A DNA stretch of 64,000 nt from Virgibacillus proomii (lineage in GTDB: Bacteria > Bacillota > Bacilli > Bacillales > Amphibacillaceae), in assembly GCF_900162615.1 (NCBI RefSeq), contig NZ_FUFN01000010.1, positions 1,122,149-1,186,148 of the forward strand, written 5' to 3'. The translations under genes were made by a program, and so were the position numbers. The notes beneath the pieces were generated by a model. The model was not told where the DNA came from, did no database searches, and saw only the letters and a program-made list of their open reading frames with translations. Positions 8,898 to 18,183 of the stretch are shown one piece after another (the stretch's first letter is position 1; each line of letters begins with the position of its first letter).

Positions 8898-9892
8898 ATC
8901 TGTTGTTAGATCGTCTCGTCAACAAAAGAGGGCGTAAGGGCATGGGAAAGGTTCACACTTCATGCAGCTCTGGAGCCCATAGTTGTGATCCTAGATTGCG
9001 CGGTCGCTCACATGTTATAGTCAATTCGGTAGTGAGTTGTAAAAAGTACAGTAATATCAGGTGTTTTAAACATTTTCCTTTTCAAATGGTTTATGTTTTG
9101 CAGCATTTATATCACAAGTAGACCTCATCTTCCAGGTGCGGAGCTCTTCCTAGCGGTTAACGACCAACTGTTGAGGTAAAAAAATGTTCGTATACGATGT
9201 GGTGATATGCCATAGCAAATGAAGCAGCGGCATGCATGCTGTTATGTACATTCCTAAAATAACGCTTTTTCAGCCAGAAAACAAAAAACAACAAGCTCAT
9301 CCTAGAAACGCCCCTTTTAAAACTGAAAAGGAGTAGGAAAATCAAATGGTGAGAAAGCTCCCGTAAATACTTAATAGACTCTTAAATTAAAGCTAACTTT
9401 AATATTTGATAGTTTTGTGGTAAACTTCACCTTAAAGATGCTCCTTTATTTGGAATTTTAGTTTTAGCAACTCAATTATAACAAGGGCTGAAGTCCTTTT
9501 TGTTTAGTTACTAGATTTTACTTTCGTAATTCAGGATTATAGATAAAACAAAAAAATATAACGAAATGGACTGTGTTTGACCTAACTAGAATTCTATAAA
9601 AGACTCTCTGTTTTATTGGGGTTTCAAGTCTTCTTTAACTGTCATCTCCTCCATGCATTTTAAATATCTAGGTTTATTTATAATAGATTTAAATGCCAGT
9701 TAAAAAAAGTTGTCTGAAGTTTCCACTAACAATTCCTCATGAAATGAAAAACCACAAGGAAAGGATTTACTTTGATGTCTGTCTTAAACAACCTGAAAAT
9801 TATATATGTATAAAAAAACATAATTTGTCTGACAATTCCATCATTTTAAATGATGTTTAAATATAATTACAAATTAAATGGAGGAGAACCAA
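8898..9892. other. long intergenic region
   Basis: About 1 kb without a supported gene. Short open frames on both strands lack ribosome sites. The last ~250 bases before the lipase are AT-rich and probably hold its promoter, but no convincing -35/-10 pair stands out. Confidence 0.4.
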
Positions 9893-11470
9893 ATGACAAA
9901 ACGATTGTTCATCTTGTTTCTTTTAGGATTGTTTGTCGCATCCATTCCATCTTATGTAATTGCCCAATCAGAAGGTTTGGCTGAGCCAAAATTGGTTAGC
10001 AAAGAAAAAGAGCACTTGATAATGGGGAAGGGAGGGAATGGAAATAATGAAACACCCGGTGAATGGTTTGTAGGGGAATCGCCGGCTGATCCACAACCAA
10101 ATGCTCCGGTTTTATTGTTTGTCCCTGGTTTAAATGGTGTTGCACAAACTTTTTGGGAAGAAAATGGCTTGTATTCAGCAGCAAATGAAGCGGGGTATGA
10201 AACTGCTTTTATTCAGCTTTATGATGCAGGTGGGGCCTCGGCGGATATGTGGGATAATGGAAAATTACTTGCCGAAAAAATTAAAGAGATATCGGCGTAT
10301 TTTAATGGTAAGCCGATTACAGTCATAGCCTACAGTAAGGGGGGAGTAGATACACAAGCAGCGGTTACGTATTATGGAGCATGGCGATATGTTGACAATA
10401 TAATTACATTATCTAGTCCTCACTATGGGTCAGAATTAGCGGATTTAGCAAATAGTAACTGGGCTGGCTGGTTAGCGAAACTATTAGGTTTGCGAGGGGA
10501 AGGTACATCGGCAGTAGAAACAGGTTATATGGAATATTTTCGCTCAATCACTGATGACAAACCGTATGCGTACGTAAATGATTTTTACACAGTTGGCGGA
10601 AAAGATTGGGGAAATATATTTTCTGCAACTTGGTTTGGCGGCGTTTATTTATCCAGTTATGGTGAAAATGATGGAGTAGTTACAGCAGTAAGTACCCGTT
10701 TGCCGAAGGGTCAAGAAATCGGGATCGGTGATTGGAATCACGTCTCCATTCGCAGTAATATTATCTTTCCTGTGATTGAAAATTATATTTCAGCAGATAT
10801 GAAGAATAGAAATCAGAGTAAATCTAACTTGATGCACACGAATGTCCCTGATGCTGACCGGTATATTCATGGAAATAAATTAACCAAGGGTAAGCAAGCG
10901 AAACAAGTTTTTCCAATTGAAACGGATGTAGATAAGATGACATTACAATTATACACAGGATACCAACTAACTGACGTACAGCTTGTAGATCCTAAGGGCA
11001 ATGCTTATTCAGCAAATCAAGTTGCGACAATGGAAGAAACGGGCGTTTTTGATGGTGTAACAGCCTATAATATTGAAGTAGATGACCCTCCACAAGGGGA
11101 TTGGTCGATACAAATGCAAAGTCCTGAAGAAAATGCTTATTTGCTCCATGTTCAGTTTAGCAAAGCAAATGACAAGAAAATTATTTCACATGTCAATCAA
11201 GATAAAAATATCTCTGGAAAATACCAACTAAAGGCGGATAAATCTTATGTTAAAGAAGATAGTATTGAAGCTGTTTATACGGTAATTGAATCAGGAAAGA
11301 AGAATAATGTTTCGACATGGAAAACGAAGGGAACTATTAATTTATCAGAAGAACTCTCGCATTTAAAAAAGAATCGTGCTTATAATATTACGATTGACAT
11401 TAAAGGTGAAACAGCTTCAGGATCACCATTCAAACGTACGATTATCGATTCTGTTTACTTGTCTGATTAA
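9893..11470 (+). CDS. secreted lipase/esterase, alpha/beta hydrolase
   Basis: A 525-residue exported hydrolase for acyl esters. The signal peptide is residues 1-24 (T-K-R-L-F-I-L-F..., ending Y-V-I-A). The oxyanion segment V-P-G-L-N-G is near residue 75, the nucleophile Ser148 lies in A-Y-S-K-G-G, Asp260 in E-N-D-G-V-V and His283 in D-W-N-H-V-S, a complete triad in the usual order. The last ~210 residues (from about 310) look like beta-sandwich domains that may bind surface or substrate. GGAGGAG (9880-9886) selects ATG 9893 over the upstream 9878. The gene is alone and ends in a strong terminator. Substrate (triglyceride, phospholipid or polyester) cannot be fixed. Confidence 0.8.
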   Translation: MTKRLFILFLLGLFVASIPSYVIAQSEGLAEPKLVSKEKEHLIMGKGGNGNNETPGEWFVGESPADPQPNAPVLLFVPGLNGVAQTFWEENGLYSAANEAGYETAFIQLYDAGGASADMWDNGKLLAEKIKEISAYFNGKPITVIAYSKGGVDTQAAVTYYGAWRYVDNIITLSSPHYGSELADLANSNWAGWLAKLLGLRGEGTSAVETGYMEYFRSITDDKPYAYVNDFYTVGGKDWGNIFSATWFGGVYLSSYGENDGVVTAVSTRLPKGQEIGIGDWNHVSIRSNIIFPVIENYISADMKNRNQSKSNLMHTNVPDADRYIHGNKLTKGKQAKQVFPIETDVDKMTLQLYTGYQLTDVQLVDPKGNAYSANQVATMEETGVFDGVTAYNIEVDDPPQGDWSIQMQSPEENAYLLHVQFSKANDKKIISHVNQDKNISGKYQLKADKSYVKEDSIEAVYTVIESGKKNNVSTWKTKGTINLSEELSHLKKNRAYNITIDIKGETASGSPFKRTIIDSVYLSD

Positions 11471-11505
11471 GGCGGAAGTATAAAAGATCTTCTAATGCTT
11501 ACAAT

Positions 11506-11565
11506 GCAAGCTGTAATGAATAATAGTAGAAATATATAATCATTACAGCTTGCGATTCTTTTTTA
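11506..11565 (+). terminator. strong terminator after lipase
   Basis: A perfect 14-bp stem (GCAAGCTGTAATGA at 11506-11519 with its complement at 11540-11553) followed within a few bases by TTCTTTTTT. Confidence 0.85.
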
Positions 11566-12055
11566 GCGGCAATTTCAAGGACTGTATTTTTAGAGATAAC
11601 AACGGTAACTGATAAACATGAAATGATTAATTATTATGAAAAGGACATTTTCCAACAGTTCATTCACAATGAAAAGCTGTTATGTTCTCTAAGTCGTGTC
11701 ACCAGTTTTTTTGTTAAGCAAGTATTTTTGTAAATACACAAAAATAGAGTTTAAATACGATAATCTGTACCAAACAGACTAGTGAAAATGAACTTTAAGG
11801 AATGCTAACTTAAGAGGTACAAGTACATAAATTCAAGCTAATAAAAACCTAAGAAAAAAGGGAATAATAGTTAGAAGAAAGAAAAAGGCAGCCTTGAATA
11901 TAATAGGTGACTCGCAGTTAAAACTAGGAAACTTCTAAAAACTTCAGCGCAAACGTTGAGCGGGTTTTCTCCATCCTTATGCTTGACAAATGTTAATAAT
12001 TGCAAGCTGTTCCGAATAAGCTAGTATAAGAATTATCAGGAGATGGGGGAGCGCG
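11566..12055. other. intergenic region without recognised gene
   Basis: About 490 AT-rich bases. I see no coding frame with a ribosome site; the last ~100 bases should contain the promoter of the next gene. Confidence 0.4.
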
Positions 12056-12535
12056 ATGAACAAACGAGTCATTCTATTATTTGGAATTATTATGGTTAGT
12101 ATTTTAGTGATATTGGCTTATCTTATAGTAAAATCATCTCCTGAAAATCAAGCAGAAGAAGCTTGCGAAGAATTTTTTACATATGAACAGCAAGGGGCTT
12201 TTTCGAAATCATGGGAAATGCTCCATCCCATTATGAAAGATAAATTTGCGAAAGATACCTATATACAAGATCGCTCAGAAGCAATTATGAACTATTTTGG
12301 TGTATTGTACTTTACCTATAGCTTTGGTGAGGTGGAAAAAATAAAGGATTGGGCTCCAACAACGGATGCCGAGCCGATACCAACTGTGTACCGAATTACA
12401 GTATCACAACATTTTAATGGGAAATATGGAAATATTACAATCGTTCAAGATGTATATATGACGGAGGTAGAAGGAGAATGGTCGGTTTTATGGGATTATA
12501 AAAATGTCGGTGAAAGCAGTCACGAGAGTGAGTAA
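12056..12535 (+). CDS. membrane-anchored protein with NTF2-like fold (hypothetical)
   Basis: A 159-residue protein with one N-terminal hydrophobic segment (about residues 5-26), then an outside-facing domain. The pattern A-E-E-A-C-E-E-F-F-x-x-x-x-x-x-G-x-F-x-x-S-W-E-M-L-H-P and a C-terminal G-E-W-S-V-L-W-D-Y resembles small NTF2-like lipoprotein/DUF4878-type domains. No lipobox cysteine is seen at the segment end, so it is probably a single-pass anchor. GGGGGAGCG lies just before the ATG. Function is unknown; neighbours are repeats and give no clue. Confidence 0.65.
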   Translation: MNKRVILLFGIIMVSILVILAYLIVKSSPENQAEEACEEFFTYEQQGAFSKSWEMLHPIMKDKFAKDTYIQDRSEAIMNYFGVLYFTYSFGEVEKIKDWAPTTDAEPIPTVYRITVSQHFNGKYGNITIVQDVYMTEVEGEWSVLWDYKNVGESSHESE

Positions 12536-12599
12536 AAAAATGGGGAGCGGTGGAAATTCAGGGCTATTTTTTGTCTAGTTTCTTCATTAATGTAAACGT

Positions 12600-12875
12600 T
12601 TCCTTTTCGCTATAGAAAATTATAAAACTTTAGGCTTTATCCCGCATGTAAATGCCGTAAGACTCCTGCTTCAAAATCTTGAGTTGATACAATGGGTCAA
12701 AGTGGGAGAAAACGGCACCTAAATGCCCGATTGGTTCAAGGGCCTTTAGGTCATACCCTTGTGGTACTAACATTCCGTGTAAAACGCATTCCACGGAATG
12801 AAGTTTCACTTTATTGTATAAAAAAACGATAGCTTTTAAAGATTGGGCGATAAGCCAAGTTTTTCTAACCTAAAA
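12600..12875 (+). repeat. composite repeat: second-family element interrupted by a hairpin repeat
   Basis: The left flank (CTATAGAAAATTATAAAACT at 12610-12629) and the right flank (12815-12875: TATAAAAAAACGATAGCTTT, then a G-C stem ending in AAGCCAAGTTTTTCTA) match the flanks of the hairpin copy at 40428. The hairpin copy therefore appears to have landed inside an older repeat of another family. Confidence 0.6.
12641..12814 (+). repeat. TTTAT-bounded hairpin repeat, full-length copy
   Basis: A 174-bp copy preceded by TTTAT (12636-12640) and ending TTTCACTTTAT. It carries the 27-nt internal module with CAAGGG...CCCTTG. Its 5' stem is reduced (AATGCCGT in place of GGTGCCGT), while the 3' arm keeps ACGGCACC. 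Confidence 0.88.
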
Positions 12876-13348
12876 ACGTACATTTACTCCTTTTCTACGT
12901 GTCAAAATGCCTTCCGAATTATATTTACGATACCTGATAAAGTCAGATATTCATATTGCCTCTTTGTGATTAAACATTCACTCTAAAGAAAGACTAAGCT
13001 CGTTTGCATGAACAATTGGAACAGTAGAAAAAATTTAGCCTATTCCTAAATCCTTTCGTGCATTTGTATCTATATTTAAATGTTCAATCTTCTTTACATG
13101 ATACCAAAGCTGTTAACGAACATATCTGCCTCAACTGTAGAATCTCTATAAGAGTTTCCAGGATCATATAGAGTTGTTTCACTGAATTTTCTAGTTTTTC
13201 TAATAAATTATCATGAAATCAGATAAAGGGTAATAAATCATCGGTTTTAAATGCTTATTTATACTATCCGTGCTTGAAGAAAGTCTGGAATCATTTTCCC
13301 CTAGCTAAAATAACCGCTTTCATTGTTCCCCTTGTATTGAAGATTTAT

Positions 13349-13493
13349 CCCGCATGTAAGATGTCGTATTTTTCTCATTTCAAAATGTGCTATTAATGTT
13401 ACGACATGATGAGAAAAACGGCATCTAAATACCCGATTCGTTCAACTAACATTCCGTGTAAAAAACATTCCACGGAATGAAGTTTCACTTTAT
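13349..13493 (+). repeat. TTTAT-bounded hairpin repeat, short form with swapped stem
   Basis: A 145-bp copy lacking the 27-nt module. The 5' arm GATGTCG...TTTTTCTCAT pairs with ATGAGAAAAACGGCATC, where other copies use CTCCCACTT with AAGTGGGAG. Both arms changed together. Confidence 0.88.
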
Positions 13494-13666
13494 TCCAATG
13501 TTACTTGAAAACTATAATATTATTCGTCTGTATTAAAGTATAGTCTTACATTTTTGTTGCAAATATGTTGCAAGACGCATTTTAATATAATCATGCTTAC
13601 TAGACTATTAATTTTAAATAAAATGATATTAATTAGGAAAAAAGTAAGATAATACAAAAATACTAT

Positions 13667-13695
13667 TTGACAGAAAATAAAATAAGTAATACTAT
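13667..13695 (+). promoter_or_regulatory. sigma-A-type promoter of the SAM riboswitch transcript
   Basis: TTGACA (13667-13672), a 17-base spacer and TACTAT (13690-13695), about 25 bases before the aptamer. Confidence 0.65.
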
Positions 13696-13720
13696 AGTAA
13701 CAATAATTTAATATACAATA

Positions 13721-13830
13721 CTTCTTATTAAGAGAGGTGGAGGGAATTGGCCCAAAGAAACCTCGGCAACGGGAATGATACTATTCCTGTGCCAAGTCCA
13801 ACAAGCATTTTATGCTTGATAAATAAGAGG
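13721..13830 (+). ncRNA. SAM-I (S-box) riboswitch
   Basis: The aptamer core is unmistakable: AGAGAGGTGGAGGGAATTGG, CCCAAAGAAACCTCGGCAAC, then TGCCAAGTCCAACAAGC and a short GCATTTTATGC hairpin. P1 is formed by CTTCTTATT (13721-13729) with AATAAGAGG (13822-13830). The P1 3' strand overlaps GAGGAGA, the ribosome site of the small frame at 13839. I see no hairpin followed directly by a T-run, so SAM binding may act by hiding the ribosome site rather than by termination. It has its own promoter and sits ~400 bp before oppD. Confidence 0.9.
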
Positions 13831-13838
13831 AGACCCCA

Positions 13839-13895
13839 ATGAAATGGTATCTCTTCTTGAAAATATACAAGGGGGGGTATTTTGTTTTTATATGA
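13839..13895 (+). CDS. 18-residue ORF directly under the SAM riboswitch
   Basis: ATG 13839 lies 5 bases after GAGGAGA, the part of the riboswitch P1 helix that would be masked by SAM. The product is a short hydrophobic and aromatic peptide (M-K-W-Y-L-F-L-K-I-Y-K-G-G-Y-F-V-F-I). It may be a real leader peptide, or the first codons of a methionine-related membrane protein that was lost by deletion. No homology is claimed. Confidence 0.4.
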   Translation: MKWYLFLKIYKGGYFVFI

Positions 13896-14150
13896 CAAGT
13901 AAAGCTAAACATTTAGCACCGAACTAGACTATAAAACTAGAATGGGTTTTTATACTTTAGTCTTTTAATTATTTTGGGATTTAAATGCCAATGAATGACT
14001 GCAAATGGCTTATAGCTTTAATTTTCAGACAATTAACGCAAATGAGTTAGATTTTTTAAGAATGTAGCTTTTTTTAAAAAGCAGCATATGATATACTATT
14101 CCATTTTTAGATTATTTTAAAAATTTAGGTTTGGTCTGTTTGTTTTAAAG

Positions 14151-14178
14151 TTGACAGTTATTTTTATAATTATATAGG
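14151..14178 (+). promoter_or_regulatory. possible promoter of the opp operon
   Basis: TTGACA (14151-14156), 16-base spacer, TATAGG. It lies downstream of the riboswitch and ~65 bases before the oppD start, so the operon may be transcribed independently of SAM. Confidence 0.4.
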
Positions 14179-14242
14179 TCGAAAAATTCCGAAATAATAA
14201 AGAATATGGTTAATGCTACTAATTTAAAAAGGAGGGATCAAC

Positions 14243-15268
14243 ATGGGCAATAATTTATTAGAAATCAAAAATTTAAAAACTTCTTTCAGAATTAAAGATC
14301 ATTATTATGCTGCAGTGGACGATGTCTCTTTATTAGTAAATAAAAATGAGACGATGGCGATTGTAGGTGAGTCTGGTTCTGGAAAAAGTGCTTTAGCATT
14401 CTCGATAATGAGATTACATAATCGAGCAAAGATAGAAGGAAATATTTACTTCCATGGCCAAGATATTGTTCATTTACCAAATGCAAAATTAAATAAGCTC
14501 CGAGGTAATGACATGGCTATGATTTTTCAAGATCCTTTAACAGCATTAAATCCATTGATGACTGTTGGGGAACAAATAGGTGAAGCATTATTACTCCACA
14601 ATAAGGAACTAACGAAGCAAGAGCGCCAAGATCAGGTTATTAACTTACTAAAACAAGTTGGTATACCTAGACCAACGTATACATGTGAACAATACCCCCA
14701 TCAATTATCAGGTGGAATGCGACAGCGGGTTATGATTGCAATTGCTATCTCAAATAAACCAAAATTACTAATTGCTGATGAACCTACAACAGCTTTAGAC
14801 GTAACCATTCAAGCTCAAATATTACGTTTAATCAATGATTTAAAAGACAAGATGAACACAGGTATCATTTTAATAACCCATGATTTAGGGGTTGTGGCAG
14901 AGATGGCAGATCGTGTAGCAGTAATGTATGCAGGGCAAGTTGTTGAAGTAGCAAATGTACAAACACTGTTTAAAAACCCTCTACATCCATATACTAGATC
15001 GTTGTTAAACTCCATACCAAATACAGATCAAGTAAACGATAAGCTTCATGTTATTCAAGGAATTGTACCTTCCTTGCAAAATCTACCGCGTGAAGGGTGT
15101 CGGTTTGCTGCACGAATTCCGTGGGTAGAGAGAACAGCTCACGAATCGGACCCGAAATTGCGTGAAGTCGCTCCTGATCATTTTGTTCGCTGTACGTGTT
15201 ATCAACACTTTTACTTCCCAGAGGAACAAAATAAGGAGGTGTTTGGTAATGGCACTTTTAGAAGTTAA
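14243..15268 (+). CDS. oppD: oligopeptide/dipeptide ABC transporter ATP-binding protein OppD-type
   Basis: One of two ATPases that power peptide import, on the inner face of the membrane. Walker A G-E-S-G-S-G-K-S (about residues 41-48), signature L-S-G-G-M-R-Q-R (about 156-163) and Walker B L-L-I-A-D-E-P-T are intact. The C-terminal extension normally holds an Fe-S cluster site of the form G-C-x-F-x-x-R-C-P...C; here it reads G-C-R-F-A-A-R-I-P-W, so the second cysteine is lost. AAGGAGGGA precedes the ATG. First gene of an oppDFBCA operon; its last 20 bases overlap oppF. Confidence 0.88.
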   Translation: MGNNLLEIKNLKTSFRIKDHYYAAVDDVSLLVNKNETMAIVGESGSGKSALAFSIMRLHNRAKIEGNIYFHGQDIVHLPNAKLNKLRGNDMAMIFQDPLTALNPLMTVGEQIGEALLLHNKELTKQERQDQVINLLKQVGIPRPTYTCEQYPHQLSGGMRQRVMIAIAISNKPKLLIADEPTTALDVTIQAQILRLINDLKDKMNTGIILITHDLGVVAEMADRVAVMYAGQVVEVANVQTLFKNPLHPYTRSLLNSIPNTDQVNDKLHVIQGIVPSLQNLPREGCRFAARIPWVERTAHESDPKLREVAPDHFVRCTCYQHFYFPEEQNKEVFGNGTFRS

Positions 15269-16181
15269 AGATTTAAAAGTCCATTTTCCAATTCGAGGAG
15301 GAGTCTTAAATCGGAAAATTGACGAGATCAAGGCTGTAGACGGAGTTTCATTTTCTATTGAACAAGGAAAAACATATGGTCTTGTAGGTGAATCAGGATC
15401 AGGTAAAACAACAACAGGACGTGCGATTATTGGATTAAATCATGTCACGAGCGGAAATATACGATTTTCTGGTGTTGATTTAACGAACTTAAGATCAAAC
15501 CGAAGGGATATTCGGAAAGAAATTCAGATGATCTTTCAAGATCCTTACTCTTCCTTAAATCCCAAAAAAAGAGTATTCGATATTGTTGCAGAACCGCTAC
15601 GCAACTTTGAAAGATTATCAAAAGTGGAAGAAAGAAAACGAGTACAAGAATTGCTGGAACATGTTGGCTTAAGCCCAGAAAGCATTTTTAAATATCCACA
15701 CCAATTTTCAGGTGGACAACGGCAACGAATTGGAATTGCCCGAGCGATTGCATTAAAGCCAAAATTAATTATAGCAGATGAGCCAGTATCTGCTCTGGAT
15801 GTATCGGTTCAAGCTCAAGTTCTAAATTTTCTAAAGGATATTCAAAAGGATTTAAATTTAACGTATCTTTTCATTAGTCATGACCTAGGTATTGTAAAAC
15901 ATATGTGTGATGAAATAGGCATCATGTACAAAGGACGTTATGTAGAAGAGGGTTCTAGGGATGACATTTTTTATAATCCTCAACATATTTATACAAAACG
16001 TCTCATTGCGGCGATTCCGGATATCGATCCTTTTAAGCGACAAAAACTACAGAAATGGCGAGATGAAGTAGAAAAAGAATATAAGAAACATTATGATGAT
16101 TATTTTGATCATGAAGGCTTGGCTTACGGTTTACGGAGTATATCCAATACTCATTTAGTAGCTTTGCCGCAGAAAGGTTGA
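15249..16181 (+). CDS. oppF: oligopeptide ABC transporter ATP-binding protein OppF-type
   Basis: The second transport ATPase, 311 residues. Walker A G-E-S-G-S-G-K-T, signature F-S-G-G-Q-R-Q-R and Walker B L-I-I-A-D-E-P-V are all present. The ORF opens at 15162, but AAGGAGGTG (15233-15241) and the conserved start M-A-L-L-E-V-K-D-L fix the start at 15249, inside the end of oppD. The C-terminus is a charged tail (E-K-E-Y-K-K-H-Y-D-D-Y) without cysteines. oppB begins 4 bases after the stop. Substrate is inferred only at the level of peptides or nickel/dipeptide-like solutes. Confidence 0.88.
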   Translation: MALLEVKDLKVHFPIRGGVLNRKIDEIKAVDGVSFSIEQGKTYGLVGESGSGKTTTGRAIIGLNHVTSGNIRFSGVDLTNLRSNRRDIRKEIQMIFQDPYSSLNPKKRVFDIVAEPLRNFERLSKVEERKRVQELLEHVGLSPESIFKYPHQFSGGQRQRIGIARAIALKPKLIIADEPVSALDVSVQAQVLNFLKDIQKDLNLTYLFISHDLGIVKHMCDEIGIMYKGRYVEEGSRDDIFYNPQHIYTKRLIAAIPDIDPFKRQKLQKWRDEVEKEYKKHYDDYFDHEGLAYGLRSISNTHLVALPQKG

Positions 16182-16185
16182 TAAC

Positions 16186-17148
16186 ATGTGGAAATTTACT
16201 GTTAGACGACTATTGATTACGATGCCGCAAATCATTTTGTTAAGTGTATTAGTTTTTATTATGGCACAAATGATGCCTGGAGATGCATTATCAGGTTTAA
16301 TCGATCCGAATATCGATCCAGCTGCTATGGAAGAGCAACGGGAAAAATTGGGACTTAATGATCCTTGGTATGAGCAATATGCTGATTGGTTTACTTCAGC
16401 CTTGCAAGGAGATTTAGGGCAATCTTTTCGCTTTAAAATGCCGGTTGAAAAATTAATTGGAGAGCGACTTGTTAATACCTTTTGGCTTTCTTTAGTAACG
16501 TTAATTTTCACTTATATTATAGCTATTCCTCTTGGTATTATAAGCGGTCGTTATAATGATACTTTACGTGATCAATTAATCTCCGGATATACGTATATTG
16601 GGTTTGCAACACCGTTATTTATTTTTGCACTTGTCATGCTGTGGCTATTTGGGTATACACTTGGCTGGTTTCCTACAGGCGGAAGCGTTGAGCCAGGGTT
16701 AGAGCCCGGGTCATTTGCTTATATCATGAGCAAGTTTAATCATCTATTATTGCCTGCAATTTCTATGGCATTAATTACGACTGTAAATACAGTACAGTAT
16801 TTGCGAAGTGAAATTATTGACACGAAACAAAAAGACTTTATCATCACAGCCCGAGCTAAAGGTGCTTCGGAGTCACGAGTTTATAACAAGCATATTTTGC
16901 GAAACTCTTTACTGCCAATAGCCGCATATTTTGGCTTTGAAATTACTGGCTTAATTGGTGGAACTGTTTTTATTGAGACGATTTATAGTTATCCCGGAAT
17001 GGGATTATTATTTATGGAATCTGTCTTACAACGCGATTATAGTGTCGTAACATCTGTTGTCTTATTATTCGGAATTGCTTCTATTTTAGGTGCGCTTTTA
17101 TCAGATATTATTTTAAGTTTAGTGGATCCTAGGATACGAATTAAGTAA
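16186..17148 (+). CDS. oppB: oligopeptide ABC transporter permease OppB-type
   Basis: A 320-residue membrane subunit with six predicted helices. It opens with the family hallmark R-R-L-L-I-T-M-P-Q and a first helix, then a large outside loop (about 30-95) with P-G-D-A and the R-E-K-L-G-L-N-D-P motif. The cytoplasmic EAA loop R-A-K-G-A-S-E-S-R-V (about 224-233) contacts the ATPases, and the G-G-T-V-F-I-E-T-I-Y-S-Y-P-G-M-G segment is typical. The ATG follows the oppF stop by 4 bases. Forms the pore with the next gene product. Confidence 0.88.
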   Translation: MWKFTVRRLLITMPQIILLSVLVFIMAQMMPGDALSGLIDPNIDPAAMEEQREKLGLNDPWYEQYADWFTSALQGDLGQSFRFKMPVEKLIGERLVNTFWLSLVTLIFTYIIAIPLGIISGRYNDTLRDQLISGYTYIGFATPLFIFALVMLWLFGYTLGWFPTGGSVEPGLEPGSFAYIMSKFNHLLLPAISMALITTVNTVQYLRSEIIDTKQKDFIITARAKGASESRVYNKHILRNSLLPIAAYFGFEITGLIGGTVFIETIYSYPGMGLLFMESVLQRDYSVVTSVVLLFGIASILGALLSDIILSLVDPRIRIK

Positions 17149-17183
17149 ATTTATTTGGTTATCTAACATGGAGGTGATATGGT

Positions 17184-18086
17184 TTGGAACATACAAACAT
17201 CAACATTATTCATACAGATACAGAAAAAGCCCCTTCGATGATAAGCATTATTTGGCGAGAAATTGTCCGGGATAAAATTGCACTTCTTTCATTATTATTT
17301 CTTGTGATCATTACAGCATTTGTCTATGGTATTTCTTTATTTTTAAACCAAGAGGAAATTGTTAAAGTTGATTTATTTGCCATTAACCAACCTCCGTCTT
17401 CTGAATTTTGGCTGGGAACCGATTATGGTGGACGGGATATCTTTGGACAGCTCATTATCGGAACACGCAACTCTTTATCAATTGGTATATTAGTAACATT
17501 GATGACAGGGAGTATTGGTGTTGTTTATGGATTGGTTTCTGGTTATTATGGTGGAACCATCGACAATATAATGATGCGAATTGTTGATTTCTTCTTAATC
17601 TTACCCTTTTTAATGATTGTTATTGTATTTGTAGCAATTGTGCCCAAGTATAGCATATGGTCATTTTCTTTAATTATGACAGCTTTTTTATGGATGGGAA
17701 TAGCTCGTTTAATTCGTTCAAAGGCATTGCAAGAAAGAGAGTTGGACTATGCCCAAGCTTCCAAAACATTAGGTACACCAGATTGGAAGATTATGTTTAC
17801 GCAAGTACTACCAAACTTAAGTTCAATTATCATAGTAACGATGACGTTAAACTTAGCTGCTAATATTGGTCTGGAATCCGGGCTTTCCTTTTTAGGTTTT
17901 GGATTTCCTGAATCAACTCCAAGTCTCGGGACATTGTTAGGATATGCGCGAAATCCACAAACGTTAGAGTTAAGATGGTGGATTTGGTTGCCGGCTGCGG
18001 TAATGGTTTTCCTATTGATGTTGGCTGTTCGAAATGTTGGAGAGGCTTTAAAACGTGCAACGGATGCCCGACAACGTAGAGGCTGA
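17184..18086 (+). CDS. oppC: oligopeptide ABC transporter permease OppC-type
   Basis: A 300-residue partner permease. Start is TTG 17184, with GGAGGTGAT (17170-17178) before it. It has a cytoplasmic N-terminus, a first helix near 33-53, the outside segment L-G-T-D-Y-G-G-R-D-I-F-G typical of OppC/DppC, and the EAA loop around Q-A-S-K-T-L-G-T-P. The end G-E-A-L-K-R-A-T-D is usual for the family. oppA follows after 97 bases that contain no obvious terminator, so one transcript is likely. Confidence 0.87.
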   Translation: MEHTNINIIHTDTEKAPSMISIIWREIVRDKIALLSLLFLVIITAFVYGISLFLNQEEIVKVDLFAINQPPSSEFWLGTDYGGRDIFGQLIIGTRNSLSIGILVTLMTGSIGVVYGLVSGYYGGTIDNIMMRIVDFFLILPFLMIVIVFVAIVPKYSIWSFSLIMTAFLWMGIARLIRSKALQERELDYAQASKTLGTPDWKIMFTQVLPNLSSIIIVTMTLNLAANIGLESGLSFLGFGFPESTPSLGTLLGYARNPQTLELRWWIWLPAAVMVFLLMLAVRNVGEALKRATDARQRRG

Positions 18087-18183
18087 TAAAAAACACGTAA
18101 TTTTTTAAGCTACTTACATCATAGGATGATGTTAAGTATAGATGACGTCAACATGACGTGAATTAAAAAAGGAGGTTTATTTT

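Noticed and set aside
8888..9345. ORFs of 62-77 residues downstream of the LPMO gene
   Set aside because: No ribosome sites, mixed composition, no protein-like pattern.
12591..12604. cre site TGTAAACGTTTCCT
   Set aside because: Only 12 of 14 positions match, and it lies downstream of a gene with no gene start nearby.
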